From NCBI GenBank assembly GCA_019925095.2, contig CM034398.1, forward strand, positions 3,223,001 through 3,287,000: 64,000 nucleotides of DNA, read 5' to 3'. Made by a program: the position numbers and the translations under genes. Numbering within the stretch: position 1 is the first letter of the stretch; every line of letters starts with the position of its first letter. The notes beneath the pieces are model-generated. The model did not search any database. It was not told where the DNA came from and saw only the letters and a program-made list of their open reading frames with translations. The stretch comes from Dendrolimus kikuchii. Taxonomy: Eukaryota; Arthropoda; Insecta; Lepidoptera; Lasiocampidae. Below, piece after piece: positions 63,973 through 64,000 of the stretch.

Positions 63973-64000
63973 GGCGGCATACTCTAGATTAGGGGTGGTA
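63973..64000 (-). mobile_element. SINE-like repeat A, cut by window end
   Basis: GGCATACTCTAGATTAGGGG matches the middle of repeat A. Confidence 0.6.

Overview
The window is a stretch of a lepidopteran (moth or butterfly) nuclear genome. It is AT-rich and intron-rich, and it is packed with non-LTR retrotransposon 3' ends, SINEs, foldback elements and MITEs of the kinds common in Lepidoptera. No bacterial, viral or organellar gene organisation is seen. The species cannot be named from the sequence.

One host protein gene dominates. On the minus strand, from about 45.4 kb down to 3.6 kb, I could join 20 exons whose intron phases agree at every junction, giving about 1,067 codons. The order is a calpain-like region (45.4-31.1 kb), a helical region where a permuted globin would sit (30.9-29.1 kb), an IQ motif (28.7 kb), beta-rich domains (27.9-23.9 kb) and a charged tail (22.3-3.6 kb). 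This order and several motifs fit androglobin (ADGB). The N-terminal exon(s) with the start codon and the last exon(s) were not found and probably lie outside the window or in unrecognised sequence.

The second notable locus is a tandem array of 15 tRNA-Asn(GTT) genes at 19.2-21.9 kb. All are on the minus strand, one per ~187-bp unit, and they lie inside the large intron between exons 16 and 17 of the androglobin gene. A sixteenth, solitary tRNA-Asn lies at 9.5 kb in the same intron. Eight array copies look intact, four share the same stem mismatches, and three carry other changes.

The rest is mobile DNA. At least four RTE-type LINE families, R1-clade LINEs, several LINE families sharing a conserved 3' stem-loop, an abundant SINE-like ~330-bp repeat, two tRNA-derived SINE families, Helitron-like repeats ending in CTAGT, a degenerate mariner, a pogo-like element, MITEs, long foldbacks and three tandem minisatellites are present. 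Many insertions are nested and carry exact 9-14 bp target-site duplications, so their relative order can be read directly.

Layout: 0-5 kb, repeats plus the last two visible exons; 5-11 kb, nested RTE/R1 and SINEs; 11.0-11.4 kb, exons 17-18; 11.5-19 kb, SINE, LINE and mariner; 19-22 kb, tRNA array; 22-36.3 kb, exons 4-16; 36-45 kb, TE-rich introns with exons 2-3 at 38 kb; 45 kb, exon 1; 45.4-64 kb, almost entirely repeats and minisatellites.
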